From positions 5,539,865 through 5,603,864 of the forward strand of contig OY718806.1 in NCBI GenBank assembly GCA_963070105.1: DNA of 64,000 bases, read 5' to 3'. How positions within the stretch are numbered: position 1 is the stretch's first letter; each line of letters begins with the position of its first letter. A program made the position numbers and the translations under genes. The notes beneath the pieces were generated by a model that was given only the letters and a program-made list of their open reading frames with translations, made no database searches and had not been told where the DNA came from. This DNA comes from Litomosoides sigmodontis. Its lineage: Eukaryota; Nematoda; Chromadorea; Rhabditida; Onchocercidae. Of this stretch, positions 1 to 13,746 are shown piece by piece.

Positions 1-633
1 TAACTGCAGTAGTATTAACTAGGCGGAATTACACAATTATTACATTACTTGGGAACAATGCAGGAGCATTACACTGGCTAATAGTAATTAAAGCTCAATG
101 AGAAATCATGTATTGCTGTATGGTTTTTTTTTCCGTCGGGGCACACAATTACCGCTCAAATGTCGGTCGAAGTTTAATCTTTCAGAAGTTACCGTCATTT
201 CTTTCTGCAATTTTTCTTCTCAACTTGTGCGAAGCTAACAGCCACCGATTTTGTATAAACCATAAATATAGCTTAACAGCACTCAAACATTCCGTATTAG
301 AACATCAAATGCAAACTTCAGTTATTTCTACAACACTTTATTCATATAAATGCATAAATTTATCCTTATATGTTCGAAAAAAAATTGATGTCTAAAAAGA
401 CAATATTTCGTATCTACAGATAATAGTGAATCGTAAATTTAAACATTGATCTGATCCTAATATAATCTATAAACACCAAAAACCACGAACTTGATAAAAG
501 AAGCGTGAAAGGGACACGCAAGTATTCCCATTATTAAATACTCACAGATACTATGTATTGCAAACCTTGTTTTTTCATCCATAAGTATGAGAACTAAAGG
601 AATCCAACTTATCTTCTAAGGTTTGTTTTTCAG
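1..633. other. Window edge, no supported gene
   Basis: AT-rich sequence with one open frame of about 95 codons (108-395, +) that has no splice sites, domain or unusual composition. I see nothing here that I can support as functional. A pyrimidine-rich acceptor at 621-633 leads into the candidate exon that follows. Confidence 0.4.
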
Positions 634-925
634 TTGGATGGACATGGCTAACATTATAATCGCTTTAAAACTAGCGGAATTTTTCTATCCATTTCTTTGC
701 AACCACCAAGAATACCAAACTTTCTTAACCTCTACAAAATGCTCAACTGAATTTCATAAAAAAATTATGCTAAATGATGATGCATATGCTCAGCATTTGC
801 ACCTCCCTCACCGATACTGTATAATTTGTAACTTCAATTTTCAACTTCCACCACGATGTGCGTCGATTTCCCTAAGAAATTGGGATGATCTGTCAAAAAC
901 TCGAAATAAGGTCGACACAAATTAG
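634..925 (+). CDS. Candidate terminal exon, unknown product
   Basis: A strong acceptor (GTTTGTTTTTCAG, ending at 633) is followed by about 97 open codons ending in TAG at 923-925. The frame is entered in phase 2. The peptide starts near WMDMANIIIALKLAEFF and contains several cysteines, including a CIIC pair around codon 70. I do not recognise the family. If real it is the last coding exon of a plus-strand gene whose earlier exons lie to the left of the window or were missed. An ORF of this length can occur by chance in this sequence, so the call is weak. Confidence 0.25.
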
Positions 926-3900
926 AGAGATCTGTAAATCATTCGTTACTTCATTAGTAAGAGGAATGGTTTACAACTGCCTAGCCCTCTGCTTTTTTCA
1001 ATTCTGATATCATACAATACGATTAACGTGCTTTCGTAACTTGATCACCGCTAGCATAACCGTACTCATAACCTTTGATATATTAATTACTTCATTATGT
1101 GCATTCTCGTTTCAAGATGCCGCTTTAACTTCAATCCTCACTGACTGTAAACTCTCCTTAACTTCTTATTTACTTGTAACCAAACTCTAGCATTTGACCT
1201 GGATCATTAAGTAACCCATTCCTACACTTACGCTTAAATATATATACGAATCCTTTGATGGAGGAAAGCAACGATAACAGTATTTATTGTAGGAGCTAAC
1301 AATCAACAATTAACGACAGTCGACAACAACGGGCAATATTCAAAGTCAATTTCAATTTCCAATCCACCTCGTACTTACTTCCTAACTGCGATCAAATCCC
1401 GTTGTACCACAAGCACCATTTCAGTCCTACTTATATTCTAAACTAATTCACATAGTGCTAATCCACTATTGTAAACGGTAGTTAAAACGGCAGTTATTGT
1501 AAACAAAGTAGTTATCCGTACTAATCTTCGGATGCATAAATATTCGTGTATCTAGCAAGAAATTCTCTAAATTCACAACATGAACAAAGAAACAAACAAT
1601 ACTATACATAAGAGATTCTCCATTCTAAAACATTTCATAATTATATAACACTTTAAAACACCATAATTGATGAAGGGAGGAGGTCTGTGAAAGTGTAAGC
1701 ATCGGGTGTGATAACCTTCACGAGTCATAAACTTTTTAATCAAAAAAAACCAGAAATCTCAACTTTTCCATACCACGAAATTTTGGCATATTTCTTCAAG
1801 TTCGTATTATATGAGTAGCCTCCTGAATCAAGTAGCCTACTTGATTTAGCATTGCTCGATACTGTACATTTTGCGTAGTAAGAATTAGAATTAGTCGCAC
1901 TAAGTGATAAAGCAACTGTAGACTATTTCAAATAAACACTAATCAAAAACAATTACAAGATGCTTGAGAGTTCCTTTTATTTATGAGGTTAATTACGCTT
2001 CTTCTTTAACTCTGCACTTGAATTCATCGATCACCTTATCTGGTTACTTTTAATAGCTTTCGAAAAGTTGAAAAACGACTCAAATGCTGAAGTGACGTCA
2101 AACGATAACTATCAATATAAAAACTGTCGCTGAAATCGGGAATTATTATGTCATTTAAAAGCCTCATAAATGGCAAACAATTTAGAAGTGCCGATAAAGG
2201 GGAGCTTGCAAGTAAAAGATTCCAAAGAAGTTGCAATGATGGAGAGAAATATATGCGTCGCGTTCTGAACTGCAGCGAGGATTAAAATCAAGGTCAACGA
2301 GTTGTATATATTTGTATGCACATATATTACGCACTACATTACCTATGAAACTCACTGTTTCCAAATTACTAAACTACTTGGTTTGATCTAATTGGGGATA
2401 GGAAAGAACAGCTTTGATAGGTTGCAAAACATCGTAAAAACTAAAGCAGGATTTCAATAAGAAAAAGAGAAACCCTTCTAAATTGGAAATTTTTTGATTT
2501 CTCTTTGCGGTATTAAGTCATTTTTCATAACAACTAGCACGATTGTTAACTTTTATACATTGCTTTCGAAGTTATATTATTGTAACGTATTAAATATCAA
2601 AGTAATGTAGCTCAGAGTGATTTCATTTTCAATCGGTTCTTTTCTGACTAGCAGATAGGCGAACTCAATCAATTCCGATAGAAAGGGCAATGGGAATGGT
2701 CACTGTGTGCTAAACAACCTGATATGCATAAATAATATTAAAGCAGATAACTCATTTCCTAAATTGAAGTAGCCTATCAATGAAAGAAATTTCAGTAAAC
2801 ATTATAAAAAAAGTAAAAGAAACGTTATAAGGTAGGTGCTTGCTAAATGGTGGGAAATAAATGGTTTAATGAGGGAGGAGGGATAGAGCGGGTCGGGTTG
2901 AAAGACAAAGAGTTGAGTAATGAGGGATAGATATCCAACGACGTGAGTGAGACTGATAGACGGGAAGGAAGTCCTTCGGATAATAAATGCGAAGAGCGAG
3001 CGAGGTACGTGCTCACTGAACTGTGTCGCCCACTTCCTTTCTGTAGTGAGTAGCATAATTGCTGATAAACGAAAGGGTGGACGAGGAGATTACGGGAGAC
3101 TTCTTTAACCGAATTGCTGAATATGAATTACCGCTGAATTTAACTGAGTCCATACTTTAGAAATTTAATGTTCAGTGATGGCAACAGCATTGTTAAATTC
3201 TGAAGCACTCACGTAGTATCCAAACTTTTGTAATGATGAAACAGTGGGAAATGAAATAGAGTGGATATGTGAGGATAACGAATTGTTTGTGGTGCAGTAA
3301 TTGTTAATGAACTGAGACAGGAATAGATACAAGTTACCATTAAGTAAGTGATGATGTGTTGGCTGTGTGAAAAAAAAGAAATGGTAAAGTGTTCCGAAGA
3401 ATAACTAGTGAGGGTGAAACAGTGCCGACAACATCAAAGCCATTCACATACTGAGTGTACGAATTCAGGACTGGTTTGCACTAGCTCCGCAGATATGCGT
3501 ATATACTTATCAGTTTCTGGACCGTTGAAGAAAATATACTATGAAAATCAGAGTAACCAGGCTTCTGCAATAAGTTGTTGCATCACACGTTGTGAAGCTC
3601 GTGCCGTCGAGGAACTTATTGCTTAGTTAACTTGCTCAAATTTTCGCAAAAAGAACTTTAAAACTGATTTGCATCTGAAGCACTTAGATATTTGAATAGC
3701 GAATGATTGCAGAAAATTAGAACTGAAGTAGAAATGGTTCATCATCCCTAACCACTCTGTAAAAGAAGTCAACAAATCAACCACTAGCGATAAAGTAACG
3801 TTTAAAACAAAAGATGACATAATAGTTGCTATCTTAGATGTTGGGAGGTGATAAAACGTAGCCGAAAAAAGAAAGTGAAGCTATTAAAACGCATCCACTC

Positions 3901-6900
3901 ATCTAGTAGTGCTGCAGTGAATGACAAAGCACAGCAACAGATTATATTGCTGCTGTTTACAGTTCAGTGGTGTGGACAGAAACTAACAGTGAAATAGGTC
4001 ACAGTGTCACATTTATAAACGCATTTCAGAGAAGTCGCATTGATGCCACTACTCTTCAGAAGCGATTCACACTGATAGGACAGGCAGGACATGTGGCATG
4101 TGCTGCTCAACTGTTTCATGATCAGAGTAACTTAGGCGACAAGAAGATCATCACACAATTAGAGATCATCTGAATTGGTGACTTTAAACATGGAGATGGA
4201 GAGGAAGGTGAAGGATTTTCGAACTACGAAATCTCACGAGACTCTCGTCATTGCGGATATATGTTTCTTGACTGTTATCACCCCCCTACGCTTTTATCAT
4301 AAGGAAGTGGTCGGGTGGTGCTAAGAATTCAGGTGATAACCTTTGATAACATGAATTTCATATTTCAGTGTGCAGAGTGAAGTGAAAAAAATCATAATGT
4401 GAAATTTAAAATATTTCAGAGTAAAAGAATCTGCGAGCAAAGTTCACAACAGACAAGACTGCTAGTTAAAACGCTGTTAATATGAATGATCCTTTGAATT
4501 TTCTTTACATTGCTATTAATGATACTGCAAATGCTACTTTACATTAAATGGAGTCATATGCCAAACGCTGCTTGTTCTAAGCTATTTGCTTACACTTTTA
4601 ATCTTTAACTTTTGCCACATAAAAGATCAGTTTCTCGAAAATTGGTGCGACTCATTGTATAATGTTTAATACGCAACAGTTGTCTGCGAGATTAACAATC
4701 AACGAATTTCATTTTCCCTAAGTTGCATAATATGTTGCTAGTAATACGAGACACGACAAGTCATTAATCCCTTTTTCAGCTAAGACGAGTTGCTCTCTAG
4801 CACTGCCTTCAGAAAGGTGGCTTACACCGACCGTTTTTTGGTGAGAAATAGTTGGTGTGAGTGACTATTGATGCGAAATAGCTAGTGTGAGTTTTTCACG
4901 ATTTCGATGGCCTTGCATTATCCTGCAAGAATTGGCTGCAAACGTGGGTCATGACTTCTTTAATTAGGAGTTTAGCTTTATGAAGTAATACAGCTTTCCA
5001 TTCCAATCAACAGTGTCTGGTCAAAAGCAAGTACTGATTTCTTTTCTCAACCTTCAACAAGCTCGTTTCCATGACGATATCACCAATCACCTTGTATCTT
5101 ACACACTTCGGGAACCAGTTCAGAAATCACAGAGCAGTGGTCCGAAGTAGAGATACCGAAACATCCGTCCCTGTCTCCTAAAACAATCTCCGCAACCCGA
5201 TGACATTGACATTAAGTCTATTTTCCTGTATTAGCAGGAAGTTTCCTTCAGTGTGTCAGCACTAGAATGTGCTGGGTTAAAATGTCATTCCAAAGGCTTA
5301 CACGTAAATTGAGTCCCTGCAATAATTTTATGTACAGGTAGAACTGCATAAAAAGACCCGCAGATATGACAATAAAAACAAAAGGTGCTGAAAACTTCGG
5401 TGCGTACGTACTTCGAAAAAGAAATCATGTATTGATTTCTACCACCTCTCTAAACTAATGAACATTACCTCTGTCCTGTTAGCTTGCAGGCTACTGTTCC
5501 TATTACTGCCACCCCAAAAAGCCAACTTACTGGGCAAAACTCGACCATCTGCAACCTTGCACTCACGACATCAGTTTCATTACGTCCCGACTGGGAGGTA
5601 GTGTAAGCTCTCGTCATAGTTGCACAAAACAAGTAGTAGTAATTTTAACATGTGTTTGTGTGGGGTTTTCGGACGGTGGCGGTAGTGTTAATGGGTGGTG
5701 GGGATGGCGTGGCGGTGATGTAGTCATTCGTGGAGATGGATATAGCCTCAGTGCTTTAATAGGCTAAACAGCCTAACTAGGGGAGTTATTTTCCTTCTGA
5801 TATTTCACCCTTTCATTGTTTCATAGGTTGAGACGCTTGCTTGTCTTATGTCTCCGTCTCCATCCACTGGGATTTTTGCTTAAAAATAAGAGGCAAAAGT
5901 AAATAGAAGAAAAAAAGACGTAGGTGTTCAGGATTGTATAACATATTTTGAGTTCTTTCTGCCTCTGTCATGGGTAGCATTCCATCGATCATTAGTCCTG
6001 CCGACACTTCCACGCACACCTCATGTAATGTGATGTTTTTCTTTAAATTTTCTTGTGTGCATCTGCACTTCGTTTGAAGCTATTCAGTGCTTTCCACGGT
6101 AACGGTGACATCATGGCCTGCCAGACACAGCACTGTTTGTGCGCATTCTTATAAGATGATGCATCATCATTCATTCACGTCTTTTTTAAGATTTAGAATT
6201 TTGCCAGCTTGCTGCATAGGCGAAAAACATGTTTCAAAACGCATATAGTTTTAATCATCTCACTTTTCATCTCTCCTTCCTTAACAAATTCTTGTTCGTG
6301 ATACTTTCATTGTTAATTAAATTTTGTTTTAATGGATATGACAACAAGCCATACCTCAGTATACGAAGTGTTAGTTTCGAAATTATAATACGTCCGACCA
6401 CATGCTATACAGTATCGTTGTATTAGCGATCATTTCAATCGAGAAAGTTATTTTATCTCCGGTGGTTGCAGATGTCGTGCTGATAGGATCCTTATATCAG
6501 TAGTCAGGTGATCCGTTTGATTCACTCTGCTCATTGTCGCTGATCCAAACGTCCAGGCAGAAATAATGTTTTAGCATGCTTTGACGTTCCAGGCACTGTT
6601 ATGCGTTTGTTATATGGCTGGAGTTTGTCAGTTCGCAGACAACTTTGCAAAATTGTGTGTGAATGAATCAGCTTAGGAGCAAAACGGGAAGAGCCGGATT
6701 TGGCATTTTCAGGTTGTGTAATGCTTGAAACTGTTTCCTAACGTTGTTGTTATTAAAGTACAGACACGGATTTCAATCCAGTCACTGTATTTTTGGGATA
6801 CGCTTTGTGATAAAATTTTGATGTTTTTGTCTTTTTTATTGCTTAGTTAAAAAAAAAATTTTAATCGATCTTATTTGTATTGCTATACGTTGCTGACATT

Positions 6901-7312
6901 GAGATGGTTTTATCATTTTGCTTCAATCGTGAATCATTGTAATAAAAGAGGTTATTACGATTGGCTTCTGAGTGAAACTGTTGAGAGCGTACTGTGGAAG
7001 GAAGATTTTTGCTTAGATTATGTTTTGCAGTAAGTATTTCAGCGACATTTTGAAAAATAAATTGTGAGGTGTCCGGATAGTTTGCTTTCACATGTTTTGT
7101 TTTGTAGGATGTTAAACAGTTTTTATGAGCCTACATGCGTTACATATTTTTCCGGATTCTAAAATATATAATGTGACAAAATACTGAAAACTACGCTTGT
7201 TATTTATCCTCTGGAATGCTTTTGCGGTATAATTGTGTTACAATGAAGTTGTTAGGATTTTGCAGCAAGCAAAAGGATTTGGCAAAATTCGTACAGTACA
7301 AGTAAGGTAGTT
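926..7312. other. Intergenic, no supported gene
   Basis: Over 6 kb of AT-rich sequence. Weak open frames occur at about 3408-3626 (+), 3963-4173 (+, preceded by an acceptor-like TGTTTACAG) and 6861-7091 (-), but none has a recognisable domain or a matching set of splice sites. An imperfect 21-base direct repeat (GAAATAG..GTGTGAGT core) lies at 4841-4861 and 4871-4891. A GT-rich patch lies at about 5640-5740. A possible SL trans-splice acceptor (GGATTTTGCAG, ending at 7265) sits just before the ZIP transporter start. Confidence 0.4.
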
Positions 7313-10300
7313 ATGGAAGAGTTCGAATGGCCACCTAGTACAAGCACTACTTTCCATTCAACTAATTTCACTTCTGAAGGTATTAGCGAATTCTGTACCA
7401 ACTGGATGAAAACAATTGAATTGGCGGCAGTGGTATCGAATCGGCCGCGTCACAGTCGTCCCTCTAACTTTATTAGTAAGTTATCTTCACGGCGAACAGC
7501 CTTTTGCGGTAGTTCGAATTTCATTCTCAATGTTGGAAAGCAAAGCCTTGGCAATGCATGCGTGTAAAACAGTAATCAGCAGCACGGCCTCGTCGTAAAT
7601 GAATGAAGACCAGTGAAAACAATTTTACTTTTTAGTATGGACTGTTGGTTTGACTTGCGTTACAGTAATTAGCTTATGTGCTGCTGTTGGAATTCTGTTC
7701 GTCAAGAAACTTAGCAAACGAGCATACAACCACTTTATCACAGTTCTTGTATCTGTCGGAGTTGGTTCACTTATAACTTCATCTACCTTGCATTTGCTAC
7801 CTCAGGTGAAACTTTCCCCATCACAGTTTTGATTTCCGCAGTATTGAAGAACAATATTTATGTTGTCATTTAATCAAGAAAGTATTTGTAAACAACGATG
7901 AAGTTTTTAAACTTTTCTCACGATAATAACTTTAACCCAAGTGAAAAGGGTGGGCAGAGGTGATATGAAGCAGATGTGAATTCCTTTTATGTAAAAAGCA
8001 TTAAAATTTTGTTATGTAATTTACAGCAATACATCTCTGTTATCAGTTAATAGTATCTGTGAGACATGGATTTGAGGGAAATGTACTTTCCAAGTAAATG
8101 AAATATGAAATATGGCTTTTCAATCAGCTGATTATATAATGTCATATGGTTAACTCCAGTTAGACTTAATAATATTCAGCTTTAATAATAAAGATGTGCG
8201 GCAGATTAAATTCCACATTATGTGCAACCCAGAAAATAAGGAAATCTTGGTTTGAAAAATTTGTCTCGTAGAATCAAATGTAAGTTGAGAAAATAGTGAA
8301 GTTAAAGTTTCAAAGTTTAAGGGTAGTTTTAAACATTAAAAGAACTCATAAAGTTGAAATATCAGTATGCAGAAACGATATTTTTCGTTTTAGAAAGTAT
8401 TACATGTTTTTTATCCACAGCATTATATTACAAAATTTGTATTTTAAATGATCATTAATGGATTGAATGGTAATATGGCTAGGTTTTTACAACTGTTATT
8501 CGTTATGGTTAATGGGCTCATTAAATTACACTAATAATTCGGAACAAAAGAAATAAGGACATGCTACTTTTGTTGTGCTATGCAAACTCATTGCAATCTG
8601 CATTTACTGAAAATGCATGATACTTGAATATGAAACTAGTAGCTGGGATCGTCTGCATAATTTTGCATTTATTTAGGACTTGACGGTCTGTTAGTTTTTT
8701 GACGAACATAGGCGCAATTTTTTTACTTTCGAAATTAACTTTAGATATGGTTTTTCACAAATGCCACATTTCCTAACATGGCTTTTCTGCGAATAGAAAT
8801 ATGTATGATTTGATACAAGCTGCAAGACACTGGAGTGCTCTAGTGTATTTATAAATCTCTTTTTTCGAAAGTATAAGACCTATTTCTTCACAAGTCCACA
8901 TCATGTCAAAATTATATTAAAAACACGTAAATTGGTTTTGTAAGTTGTGATATTCTTATGCAGTCTAGTGATGTTTTCATAGATTTTTCAATATTACAGT
9001 TTTTGAATTATCTCCATGGCTCCTTTTTTCGTTCCAGGGCTTAGGAGTCGCTAATGGCGAAAACTACGATTTTATCATGGTTATGATGTTTTGTATATTT
9101 GGCATATACATCTTTTTCTTCTGTGATAAACTCATCAAAATCACTCTTGAATCAAAGAAGGTCTCTTCATTACTTTTTTTGGTGCTAAGGGTATGCCAAA
9201 TTTTTTATAAATGAGGTGCGAATGACGTATAATTGTATATCTATAAAGGAATTGCATGAAATTAATTATTAACCACTTCTCTTTACATGGCAGTTTTCGT
9301 TCCTTTTACCACATGTCATCATTCCTTTATGTTATTTAGATGAATGAAATTGAAATGAATAATGCCGGAACTCATACGGATGCAGAAGTTGCAGTTCCCT
9401 CGATCCGTTCGACAGATGCTTTAATCATTGAAAACGGTAATGTGTTAACCGTCTTGTTGTGGTTATAATCAGTTTCGTTTAGAAAGGCTGGATGTGAAGT
9501 TTCACAACAAAAAAATGTGCGAACATTTCTCCAAGAACTATTGTGAAGTGTGTAGGGAAAATTTTCATTAAAAAAAAAGAGTTATTAGCAGTCTCTTGTG
9601 GTTACGACTGTATTATTTGCAGGCAATCTTAAACCCGATGTTTTTCCAACTTCGGGACAGATGAAAAGATATAAAAAACGGGCATTATCGCGAGCACAAA
9701 GTAATGAGATCCGTTTTAGTCTCGACATGTCAAGACAGGTACCCAGAAATTTCTTTTTTTTGTTAATTTTGCTTACAATGACTTTAATTGTAGCCAAGAC
9801 ATTCAGGAGCTGAAGCTTTGTAACGATCTCTGTGCAACATTTATACAATGGACTTGTGAAGTTTCACTTTCAGGCTCATGGTATTTGTGTTCATGACCAT
9901 GAAATAACGTTTAATCAGGCAAAAGATTCGGCAATAAAAACGGTCGCGTGGATGATTGTGTTTGGTGATGGTTTGCATAATTTTATCGATGGAATCAGTA
10001 TTGGTGCTGCTTTTAGTGAATCTCTATTAAGTGGCTTGAGCGTAAGTGTGTCAGTATTCGCCGAGGAGTTTCCACATGAATTAGGTTATTTCGTTTCACA
10101 GTATAACTGAAGAAGAAGACTAGCGTAAATGTACAAATTGCTTCAGTAGTATTATTCTAGTTTGCATACTGTTCAGCTCCTAATGCACTGGCTTACTCTA
10201 CGGGCGGCACGAGGAAAAAAACGATCACTGTTACTCGTGGCGTATGATCATCGGCTTCCTAGATTGCTTATAGATGCGCATTTCAAACATTGCAAGAGTG

Positions 10301-10850
10301 GTGCACAACATCTCGAAGCTATAGGCCAAATTGCCTTGTTTAAAACTGATAATCAAATATTATCGGAATTTTGAAACGTTTTACCTTAGAGAATGAATTA
10401 TAAACGTTTCATACTTCAGGAGATGTGGCAATTTTGTTAAATGCTGGTATGAACCAGAAGCAAGCTTTATTTTATAATCTCCTTAGTACGATTACCTGCT
10501 TCGTAGGATTCATCATTGGTGTCGTCTTGGGCAGTGTCGAATCACTTCTGCGATACATTTTTGGCTTTTCGGGTGGCATGTTCCTATACATTGCCCTGTC
10601 GTGTATGGTGCGGAGTTCATTTATATTGACTTTCCACTATATATTTTTTATTAGGAATCGCTTGCAAGTTATGTTTAAATAAAAGTGAAAATTGCAGATG
10701 CCTGAGATGAAATCTACCATAGAAGAAGCGTTGGAAAATGGCTATCTTGATGCCTTTCTTGTTCTTTCATTGCAGACGACAGGTTTAGCATTAGGAACAT
10801 TGTCAATGTTTTTTTTTGCCCGTTATGGTGATTTAATGAAATTTGCTTAA
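7313..10850 (+). CDS. ZIP (SLC39) metal transporter, ZIP8/ZIP14-like
   Basis: Eight exons: 7313-7475, 7636-7805, 9038-9160, 9340-9436, 9623-9738, 9874-10084, 10420-10607, 10698-10850. All junctions keep phase and give 406 residues. Eight membrane segments are visible, roughly at 57-77, 88-107, 123-142, 247-270, 276-293, 312-332, 336-356 and 375-400. Key motifs are HNFIDG (258-263) and EEFPHELGD (287-295). The Glu in place of the usual first His of the HExPHE motif is the mark of the ZIP8/ZIP14 group, which carries Zn, Mn and Fe into the cytosol. The long loop after the third segment (about 143-245) lacks the usual His-rich cluster. The 54-residue N-terminus encoded by exon 1 has no clear signal peptide, so exon 1 is less certain than the rest and a 5' exon may be missing. 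Exon 3 ends in a weak donor (GTCTCT). Confidence 0.92.
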
Positions 10851-12170
10851 ATTTTCGCTTTTCCGGTGGTGGAATATTGATATTCTTCTGATTGTGGTCG
10901 TTATGTCAATTCATTGCTTATGTTTGCTTCTTTTTGATTTTTTATATTTCAAAACCATTATGCAAAATATTTCCTGCCTCACTGTTTACTAGGTTGTCTC
11001 CCAGTGTTGCTAAAAATTTATTGTAATGTTTGAATGTTATTAGTTCTGAATTGATTTTACTCCTTATCTAATTTAACTTGCTACGATCTGGATTGAAGGA
11101 GAGATGATATAGATCTATGTTTGATCCAGAAATTGAATGTGCAGTCAGTCGGCTTTTTTTTGGATTTGGATCCAACTTTCTGTCCATCACTCTAGGTACT
11201 AGTTGGGCAACATTAATCAGGGGTTTTCAAAAGCACTATGCTTGGTTCTTTAAGCCATTCCCGCTTTCGGAATTGCTTGACCCGTAATATATTATTCTCC
11301 TTTTCAGAGATGAGTGGATAAAGAGCTTCTTTTCCAAAATTTGCCCTTAATCTTTTATGATACTGTAATAATTTTATTATCTACTGTCTTTTGGTTTTCT
11401 TTAATGAGAAACTGAGGAGATCCTTAAATGCAGTGTTTCATCGTGAGCATTGGATATAATAATTATTTGACAGAATTAATTCCGTAGGCCTGAAAGTTCT
11501 CATTTGCAGTAAAGTTGAATCTAGTGAAAAGATTTGAAGCTGGCAACATTTTGTACATGAGGTTTTATATATCTTTTCATGGATCGGTGAGTTCTCCAAA
11601 CCTAACTTCACATTTGCCGCTGTGGTTAATTACAGATGTCTTACATGGCGCTCCATAAAAATTTTGTCAACGATCAGCTTTGTCTAACTACTGAATTGCT
11701 GTGCTAACAGCTCCCTAATATATAGCTATAGTTACGGACATGAGAAGTCAGAAGTTATCAGTTTGATATCGAACAATTTTATTTAAAACAATAGGCATGA
11801 TGCTGCGGCACTGACAGCATGTCCACTGTTTGCACTAACAAAAGTAACTAACGTATAGTTCAAAAGAATAACGTGGAATATTGGAAGTTTAAAATATTAC
11901 AGAAGATCTCTGCAGGTGTCATTGCAAAGTATAAAACTCACTTAAATGACGAAAAGAACAATTTACTTCCCGCAATGCAAATAGGTTGCATATTCTCTTA
12001 TGATGATCACGAAAGCAATTAAAATGCTCACTTTCATTGAAATAGCATTCAACTGTCCTTGAATAAGCTTTGTAACATTTTTTTACAACAGCATCAAAAA
12101 CCGTAATTATGACAAAGAATAGCAGTAATTTTACTGTGCTTCTGAAGGAAAAAGTAGATAAAGGACGGCA
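10851..12170. other. ZIP 3' flank and intergenic spacer
   Basis: Contains the 3' flank of the ZIP gene and about 1.3 kb of AT-rich spacer before the convergent BTB gene. Apart from the small ORF at 11117-11287 I see no feature. Confidence 0.5.
11117..11287 (+). CDS. Small ORF, 56 residues, unknown
   Basis: ATG to TAA with no intron, starting MFDPEIECAVSRLFFGFGSN and ending in LSELLDP. The middle is hydrophobic and aromatic. An in-frame TAG sits four bases upstream of the ATG. It lies about 270 bases past the ZIP stop, so it could be a short 3' UTR ORF, an unlinked small protein, or chance. I recognise no family. Confidence 0.2.
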   Translation: MFDPEIECAVSRLFFGFGSNFLSITLGTSWATLIRGFQKHYAWFFKPFPLSELLDP

Positions 12171-13746
12171 TTAATGGATACGTACTAGTGCCCTAGCAAT
12201 GTCGTGATCAGACGAATTCAATATAACAATAGCATTCAGCATCTTCAATATATGTGGAGATTTTTCAACCTTCCGAACGTCTTCCAAAAATTCAACCAAT
12301 TTTACGACACAAAATGTCGCCTCACAATTCGAACACAGTGCTTTATTGCACTGCTGACACAGAAAGAGCTTTTTTGGAGTTGTCGCACGGTGGCCATTCA
12401 GAGGCGCAGTAATGCAGGCAGCAGCAATCTCCCTGCACTGATCGCAGGTGGATTTGTAGATTTTTGCTTGCATAGTTATGGTAACATGTGGAAAGAGCAA
12501 TTCGTTGTAAATGCAAAGTGGGAGCAGTTCTTTCGTTGACGGATCTAAGCCTTCTGCGGCCCAGAATTTCTTACTTCGTATGTAGCATTGTCCTTTGAGC
12601 GCTTTTTTCGACTTCGTTACGCTGCGACTCATTTCTCTAAAGTTCCTAAAACGAATCGCATGAATGGTTACTGAATTGCTTTGCCGTACATGGCAAATTG
12701 GAATTCTCCTTCAACACGTGACTTTCCACTCCACTGAAAAGGACTTACCACAAGAAAATGCGTAGACAGGGTGATTCGATATTACGAATCAGCGAGTATT
12801 TTAATTTCCAGTACTCACATTTCAGAATTCTGGCGAACAGTTTCGCTTGCAATGTTGACTTCAGCTGACATTTGTAAGCTGTACTAAAGGAATTGATGAG
12901 TAAGTCAACTGGCGTATGCTCCGGATTTATATCGTTCTCCAGGACCTGATGAAAGGTGCATTTACTACAATGTCCCAATAACATTACAAATACCGTACTT
13001 ATCATTAAGCTGAAACTTTCACCTCAAGCCCATGAAAGATTTTACCTTCTCGCACATCTTGATAACCATATCAATTTGCAGGGAGCAAGCAACCGAACAA
13101 ATAGCACCAACATCGAAAACTGAAGTAGTAGGCTAACGTGTTTATTCCATAAACGAGGACTGGAACGAAGTGAAATTAAGGTCTACTACCTGTTGGAGGG
13201 ATTGGATACTGTCCATATATTGTAGGACAGATAGCAAAAAGCACACGCTCCATATCATCACAACTTATATCATTCAATCGAATGATAAGCTCCCGTCCTG
13301 CCTTTTCCTGGAATCAAATATGTTTAGTAGCAAATCGAACTGAGTCATCTTTGTATCTTCGTTGCTTCTACAGTATATTGTTGTACGCACGAGATTTGCA
13401 ACTTCATCGGCGCAGACTTTAGAAAGCTTGCATATGATTGCACGGTCAGTGAATAAGCGTTCCTTGTTGCCCGCAAATTCTATTGGTAGAGTTCTCCGCA
13501 AATCCGGTGAGCGAAAATTAACCTGAAGTGATAACTTCGTCCAGTTATCATAATCAGTTTGCAATAAGAAATGAGACGCTGTTTATGTGCCTTTCGGAAA
13601 AGATGTTATGAATCCCGGAAAACTAAGAAAAAGCTGCAAACCATGATAGGAGGCATGTTGGGACTATTTTCCTGGTATTCACCAAATGGTACTGGAATCA
13701 AGCGAAAATTTCTGAAAGAGTCTGTCAGCCTCGAAGTCATCGAAAA
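12171..13746 (-). CDS. BTB/POZ protein with cysteine-rich C-terminus, 5' end unresolved
   Basis: Phase-consistent minus-strand exons: 13746-13693, 13578-13391, 13307-13190, 13119-13046, 12945-12815, 12645-12171 (stop), about 345 residues. The middle fits the BTB fold: an FTDRAIICKLSK stretch (the helix with the usual H/R-A-x-L pattern), then RELIIRLNDISCDDMERVL, then CSLQIDMVIKMCEKVL, typical of nematode BTB proteins. BTB domains form dimers and often recruit substrates to Cullin-3 ligases. The last exon encodes a cluster of CxxC pairs (CDQC, CQQC, CSNC and further Cys), a likely zinc-binding module of unknown class. Donors at 13391 (CTC|GTGCGT) and 12815 (GA|GTACTG) are weak. The first exon listed enters in phase 1, so an upstream exon with the start codon is missing. 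Its 3' neighbour is the convergent ZIP gene. Confidence 0.72.

Noticed and set aside
10162..10374. Open frame between ZIP exons 6 and 7
   Set aside because: Exons 6 and 7 join exactly within the conserved ELGD motif, so this segment is intron.
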